Source: Bin87 sp034420475 (GTDB lineage: Bacteria > Chloroflexota > Dehalococcoidia > Lucifugimonadales > UBA3495). From it: a stretch of DNA of 19,468 nt. A program made the translations under genes and the position numbers. Shown here one piece after another: positions 15,718 to 19,468 of this stretch. The stretch is taken from NCBI GenBank assembly GCA_034420475.1, contig DAOULH010000066.1:1-19468 (forward strand). Reading direction: 5' to 3'. The notes below the pieces were generated by a model, which had not been told where the DNA came from, ran no database searches, and saw only the letters and a program-made list of their open reading frames with translations. The number at the start of each line of letters is the position of its first letter. Within the stretch, counting starts at the first letter, position 1.

Positions 15718-16668
15718 CTAAAGGAGAAGGTGCGGGCCGATGTACCCTATCTCAATCTGCAATGTGGCTGGATCGAATCTCAGATGGATCCTTCCGGATC
15801 CTCCATAATGCGCATGCCAATAAAAAAGCTCTCGTGAACCGTCACGGGAACGAAATCGGCGCGCTTCGCGCAGGCGCGCATTGTTTTTCACAGAGTCACT
15901 TTCATCGGTAACCGGCGCTCGCCAGGGCGGCGTACTGCTTCGGTCGGACTGCCAAGCGATCGCGCTGTCGTGAAGGTCAGACAACCTGTTGCACACGGTG
16001 TTCAATAGTCCGGGATTGAGGTCTTCGAGATGCTTTTCTACATCCAACCCAAAAACGAGTTGCGGAAAGATCTCTTCCCTCGCACCCCATATGGCTTTGA
16101 CGTCGCGGCTTTCAACCAGGCGCCGAAGGGTCAGTGAACGATGCCTTTCAGCGATCTGACTCGCGTGGCTGGAACGCGTCAGGTTGTCAATGTTTTGCGA
16201 CTGCTCCTGGAACTCGCCGTTGGTCAACAACTCCTCGAAGCGCACGCTGAGTTGGCTGTTGGCCCACACGTCGTTTGAAGGAAAACCGACGGTGATCCCT
16301 GCGGTAATGGCACAGAGCACCAGAGGCTCGCCTTCTGATGACGTAAGCGTCAGGTTTTCGCAGGCCAGGAATCGGTCCTTGACCGATGAAGGCAGCCCGG
16401 AGAGAAGTGGAATTTTGGTGGTCAAACGCATGAGGAGCGTGGATTCGTCGCGCCCGCCTGCGGCACGCACGTTCAAAATGGCATCGAACAGCGAAAATTC
16501 GGGCGCACACTCGATGTCCTGATGCGGGAGGACCGATCGCAGCGCGTTCTCGGCGACCCCGAGGCCGATCAAGGCGGCGATGCCCACGGCCACGTCCTTC
16601 AACCAATCGACGGCTAGTCCACGGTCCGGCGCTCGCAAACTGGAGTGGTTCAAGATCAGTTCACGCAT
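15718..16668 (-). CDS. Unknown third component of the DUF262/DUF3696 operon
   Basis: A 316-residue protein. Its ATG lies one base after the stop of the ATPase gene, so the two are translationally coupled. A hydrophobic stretch (VGIAALIGLGVAENAL, about 28-43) could be a buried helix or a weak membrane segment. The middle (LACENLTLTSSEGEPLVLCA, ITAGITVGFPS, FEELLTNGEFQEQSQNIDNL) looks like an alpha/beta domain. The C-terminus ends with YWHAHYGGSGRIHLRFDP then IEIGYIGPHL, a strand-rich tail of the kind seen in some small toxin-like proteins (a resemblance only). No enzyme motif is certain. Conserved operon placement suggests it is the effector or a substrate-specific partner (inference). Its 3' end abuts the IS1380 remnant, so the last few residues may have been altered. 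Confidence 0.75.
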   Translation of the reverse strand: MRELILNHSSLRAPDRGLAVDWLKDVAVGIAALIGLGVAENALRSVLPHQDIECAPEFSLFDAILNVRAAGGRDESTLLMRLTTKIPLLSGLPSSVKDRFLACENLTLTSSEGEPLVLCAITAGITVGFPSNDVWANSQLSVRFEELLTNGEFQEQSQNIDNLTRSSHASQIAERHRSLTLRRLVESRDVKAIWGAREEIFPQLVFGLDVEKHLEDLNPGLLNTVCNRLSDLHDSAIAWQSDRSSTPPWRAPVTDESDSVKNNARLREARRFRSRDGSRELFYWHAHYGGSGRIHLRFDPATLQIEIGYIGPHLLL

Positions 16669-16669
16669 T

Positions 16670-17797
16670 TCAGGGCCTCGGGCTCAGGAGCCGCACCAGA
16701 TTGTGGTCGTGCTGGTCAAAAAACCCTGCCGGCCATGAAGTCAAACGGCCGTCGTCGTCAAGTTGAGGAGTTCTGACCTCGGACCGGTTGCCCACGCGTT
16801 CGAAATAGTGGAAGGCAACATCTTCAGGTTCGATCAGGCGCTCCCTCACGGCAATCCTGACGCCGTCCATGTAATGGTCGCTGTGCGTTTCTGCGAAAAT
16901 CTGAACCCCAGCTAACGCCGCCCGGGCCGACAGCTCGGCAAGCTGGGTCTGGCCTCGCGGGTGAAGATGGGCCTCGGGGTTTTCGATCAGACAAAGCGTT
17001 CCCGGGATTGAAAGCAACGCCACGATGACCGGGAGGGAATAGGAGAGTCCAAACCCAACATTGGTCGCCCGGTGTTGGCGCGACTCGACATCGCCTTGCC
17101 GGTCAAATGAAAAACCGGACACGATGGCATCGGCGGCAGCGATGTCATCCAGCCGCAAATGAGCGCCGGGGCTGATGTCGTGCAACCACCGGTCAACTAC
17201 GTCGATCAAGCGCCGGCTGCTGGCGCCCGAGCAACGAGGATCATCCTCCGGAAGCGAACGATTACGGTGTTGAAGCAGATAGTTCCAAGCGTACTCGCCC
17301 CCAAGTCCGAATTCTCCCTGACTTGCCAAGACGGTGGACAACGGATATGTCTTTCTGGGACCAACCCGCTCTGCGGTGACGTACACCAGAGAGCCTCCGA
17401 GCGGGGGCGCACCTTGCCATTCCTGGGGCACAAGATCGTAGGTGCCATGTTGACCGCCGGTCAATGCATTCAACTGTCCGGCAGTCTCGGAGTAACCAAA
17501 CTCCATGCCCCATGCTTGTTTATTCCCGTAGCCTTCCAAGGTGAGGCCAATGGCGTCCTGGTCGGCGTCCTCGAACAGGACGTCGGAACCCGTTCCGAGA
17601 TCCACCCGAGTTCCGGCGAGCGTGAGCTTGCCATCGGATAGATCGCCGGCCTCAAATGATTGTTGCAGGACCAGTAATGCTTGGATGACACTGCTTTTCC
17701 CCATCCCATTCAGCCCGCACAGCAGGTTCAGGCTCCGACATGCCAGTTCGAGTTCTTCAAAGCACTTGAAATTCCGCAAGTTGATTCTGTGCAACAT
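16670..17797 (-). CDS. AAA ATPase, DUF3696 type
   Basis: A 375-residue SMC/OLD-like ATPase without the long coiled coil. It opens with the N-terminal MLHRINLRNFKCFEELEL and Walker A GLNGMGKS (28-35, Lys34). A signature-like GFGLSYSLPVIVALL sits near 247-261, Walker B LCLIENPEAHLHPRGQ near 267-282 (Glu271), and the switch ETHSDHYMDG near 302-311. The end shows the DUF3696 pattern of a Phe-Glu segment, DDDGRLTSWPAGFFDQ. Such ATPases act as sensors or motors in several defence systems. Start and stop of adjacent genes overlap as TGATG at 17795-17799, with AGGAG at a proper distance, so it is coupled to the DUF262 gene. Family assignment is confident; the biological role is inferred from neighbours. 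Confidence 0.9.
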   Translation of the reverse strand: MLHRINLRNFKCFEELELACRSLNLLCGLNGMGKSSVIQALLVLQQSFEAGDLSDGKLTLAGTRVDLGTGSDVLFEDADQDAIGLTLEGYGNKQAWGMEFGYSETAGQLNALTGGQHGTYDLVPQEWQGAPPLGGSLVYVTAERVGPRKTYPLSTVLASQGEFGLGGEYAWNYLLQHRNRSLPEDDPRCSGASSRRLIDVVDRWLHDISPGAHLRLDDIAAADAIVSGFSFDRQGDVESRQHRATNVGFGLSYSLPVIVALLSIPGTLCLIENPEAHLHPRGQTQLAELSARAALAGVQIFAETHSDHYMDGVRIAVRERLIEPEDVAFHYFERVGNRSEVRTPQLDDDGRLTSWPAGFFDQHDHNLVRLLSPRP

Positions 17798-18939
17798 CAG
17801 ATGAACTCCTGAGCCAGTTCTTTCACGGCTTGGAATCGTTTGTGGACATGTCTGCGAGTGCCCGTGGCATACGAGATGGCCCGGTTGAATTCGTCGTTGT
17901 TCATCAGGCCCAAAAATTCTCGCCGGATCGAATCCTGCTGGCGTACGAGAGCCTCCGCTTCGGTTTGGTCGAGCTTAGCGAGAGCTACGCTCCATGCCTC
18001 GAACAACGATCTGTTGATGGGGCGTCTTTGGTCCTCCACAGAGTACCGTTTTCGAAACGCCTCATCGGCAAATATTAAATGTGCCGTGGTCATTGCGCGC
18101 TTGAAATCCGAAGCCAGCCGGCACCGCTCCTGGTCTGTCATCTGGTTCACTGCCACCATCGCCGAGTTGAGAAAGGTGTCCAGATCGTGTGCGTTGTACT
18201 GCGATGGATCGCTCATGTGGAAGGCAATGAACCGGAGGACACATTCCTTATCCGCCATTCTTCGTGGAGAAATGGAACGCCCGGTGGCTTGGAGAAATTC
18301 CTCGCACTCCACGAAATCGGTCAGCAGTTCTCTCACCGGCCCAGGGTGCAAGGCGTGGCGCAACTCTTGGCTATTGAGCGTCATTCCGAGCGTATTGATG
18401 CGAACGAATATGTTGAACATGACCTCCGGAGGCGTGCTCGGTTCGATCACGTTGACGATAAGTTCCGTTTCGTCGATCCGCCTTCGCATCAATCTGGGAA
18501 GATCGTCGTGGCGCTTGCCGTCAAATTGGGTGAGGTATTCCAGCCTAGTCAACACAAATTCGCCCGTAACGAAGTCATGAATTGTCGACATCCGTTGCAG
18601 TCCGTCCACGACTTGCCAGTCGTCTTGCGCATTGGCTGCGACGTAGAATACCGGGATCGGAATGCGGAGAAGCAGCGATTCGATCAATCGGCTTCTTCTT
18701 CGGGGATCCCAGATGCCCCGTAGCCGCTGGAAATCTGGTGAAAGGTCCAGACTGCCGTCTTGGATCCGCCTCACCAATTGCCCCACCAAAAGCGATCGTG
18801 TGCGGATCTTGATGTCCTCGGGATCGAATGGTTCCGTGATTTGATCGGAAGAGCCGGTTTCCTCAGCTTCTACGCTGGTGTCCTCTTCGTTAATTTCCTG
18901 AGCACCAAGCACTGCAGTGTCGATTGATGCCGATGCCAT
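17797..18939 (-). CDS. DUF262 domain protein (GmrS/ParB-like nuclease family)
   Basis: A 380-residue protein. The start at ATG 18939 was chosen because GGAGGGAG lies directly upstream; an in-frame ATG further up lacks a site. After an acidic, probably disordered N-terminal 40 residues comes a DUF262 domain: SPDFQRLRGIWD (67-78), RLIESLLLRIPIPVFYV, VVDGLQRMSTI with the conserved DGLQR (112-116), FVRINTLGMTLNSQELR (178-194). DUF262 is a ParB-like NTP-binding and hydrolysing fold, found in GmrS, BrxU and other modification-dependent restriction and defence proteins. The DUF1524 HNH nuclease half seen in GmrSD fusions is not present, so another gene product must supply any nuclease activity. It is first in a three-gene operon with the ATPase and an unknown protein. 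Confidence 0.92.
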   Translation of the reverse strand: MASASIDTAVLGAQEINEEDTSVEAEETGSSDQITEPFDPEDIKIRTRSLLVGQLVRRIQDGSLDLSPDFQRLRGIWDPRRRSRLIESLLLRIPIPVFYVAANAQDDWQVVDGLQRMSTIHDFVTGEFVLTRLEYLTQFDGKRHDDLPRLMRRRIDETELIVNVIEPSTPPEVMFNIFVRINTLGMTLNSQELRHALHPGPVRELLTDFVECEEFLQATGRSISPRRMADKECVLRFIAFHMSDPSQYNAHDLDTFLNSAMVAVNQMTDQERCRLASDFKRAMTTAHLIFADEAFRKRYSVEDQRRPINRSLFEAWSVALAKLDQTEAEALVRQQDSIRREFLGLMNNDEFNRAISYATGTRRHVHKRFQAVKELAQEFI

Positions 18940-19256
18940 GATCTCCCTCCGAAATAACCCTGAGATCCCGTGTTCCTCATCTCGGTGGATCCATCGGTTG
19001 GTCAACAACGAATGAACGCCACGCCAAGCTCGGTTGTGAGGAGGTATTGGGACTGCTACGCCGAACCATTGTAGTGCAATTTGGTTCTGTGCTGGCGATA
19101 TAGGTGCGGATCAATCGATCGCAATACGGTGAGACCTGAGAAGAACGCATCTCTCCTCCATTCTTGTCGAGCCTTAGCTGGGCTTTACGCAAAATTTAGA
19201 AAAAGTATAAAGACAGGGTAAGCTGGCGTGACCCAAATCTCACTAAAGGTCCAGCC
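18940..19256. other. Intergenic region between the DUF262 operon and an insertion sequence
   Basis: A possible minus-strand promoter for the operon is TTGCGA (19124-19119), 16 bases, TATATC (19102-19097). For the transposase, TTTACG (19184-19189), 16 bases, TATAAA (19206-19211) is plausible. ATTGTAGTGCAAT at 19068-19080 is a short inverted repeat that could bind a regulator. The AT-rich stretch from about 19190 probably belongs to the insertion sequence, whose left inverted repeat I could not define. No gene is seen. Confidence 0.35.
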
Positions 19257-19468
19257 ATGCTCACCCTGCCCAATGCCATTGTAGCCGTTCTCCTTCCCTT
19301 CGCAACGCTGTTCACCAACCCGACCTGGCAGAAGGCCCAGCTCCTGCTGGTGGGCACGATTCTCACCCCGGGTCAACGCACCGTGGCCGCCGCGCTGCGC
19401 GTCATGGGCCGCAGCGACCAGCGCGACTACGCCCGCTACCACGAGGTGCTCAATCGGGCGGTGTGGTC
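19257..19468 (+). CDS. IS701-like transposase, N-terminal part, cut by the window edge
   Basis: ATG 19257 opens a frame of 70 codons that runs off the window (MLTLPNAIVAVLLPFATLFT, AQLLLVGTILTPGQRTVAAA, VMGRSDQRDYARYHEVLNRA). This is the characteristic start of a group of IS4/IS701-type DDE transposases, whose catalytic residues lie further downstream and cannot be checked. The N-terminal sequence is intact with no lesion, so the element may still be active. Confidence 0.8.
   Translation, partial: MLTLPNAIVAVLLPFATLFTNPTWQKAQLLLVGTILTPGQRTVAAALRVMGRSDQRDYARYHEVLNRAVW

Noticed and set aside
1..19468. CRISPR array
   Set aside because: No set of regularly spaced repeats was seen anywhere in the window.

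Overview
GC-rich bacterial DNA with short intergenic gaps, good Shine-Dalgarno sites and several insertion-sequence remnants. The Pro/Thr-linker lipoprotein, the style of the transposases and a dispersed short repeat inside a gene suggest a Chloroflexota-like environmental bacterium. That placement is an inference, because no marker gene in the window settles it.

Layout. (1) 1-1818: the tail of an unidentified plus-strand gene, facing a lipoprotein with a subtilisin-like domain that ends before its catalytic Ser. (2) 2107-4962: a plus-strand operon of family I 3-oxoacid CoA-transferase genes in the order A, (B-like fused to A), B. The B-like half of the fusion has lost the catalytic Glu and carries a short repeat insertion. 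A hairpin-forming repeat lies before the last gene. (3) 4978-5096: tRNA-Phe(GAA) with a near-consensus promoter. (4) 5097-9585: accessory material. It holds a phage-type hypothetical gene, a broken copy of the 3' end of the neighbouring polymerase gene, a minus-strand hypothetical gene, and a run of small plus-strand genes, several of which carry frameshifts or stops. (5) 9586-15019: a 1521-residue fusion of an ImuB-like inactive Y-family polymerase with an error-prone DnaE2 polymerase, transcribed divergently from an SRAP (YedK/HMCES-type) abasic-site protein. Together they form a translesion and abasic-site response locus. (6) 15060-15596: a decayed IS1380-like transposase. (7) 15718-18939: a tightly coupled minus-strand operon encoding a DUF262 protein, a DUF3696 AAA ATPase and a third protein of unknown function, which is a candidate anti-phage system. 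(8) 19257-end: the start of an IS701-like transposase.

The most interesting items are the ImuB-DnaE2 fusion, the three-gene DUF262/ATPase/unknown operon lying between IS sequences, the CoA-transferase fusion with an inactive half, and the displaced polymerase 3' end that brackets the decaying gene island.
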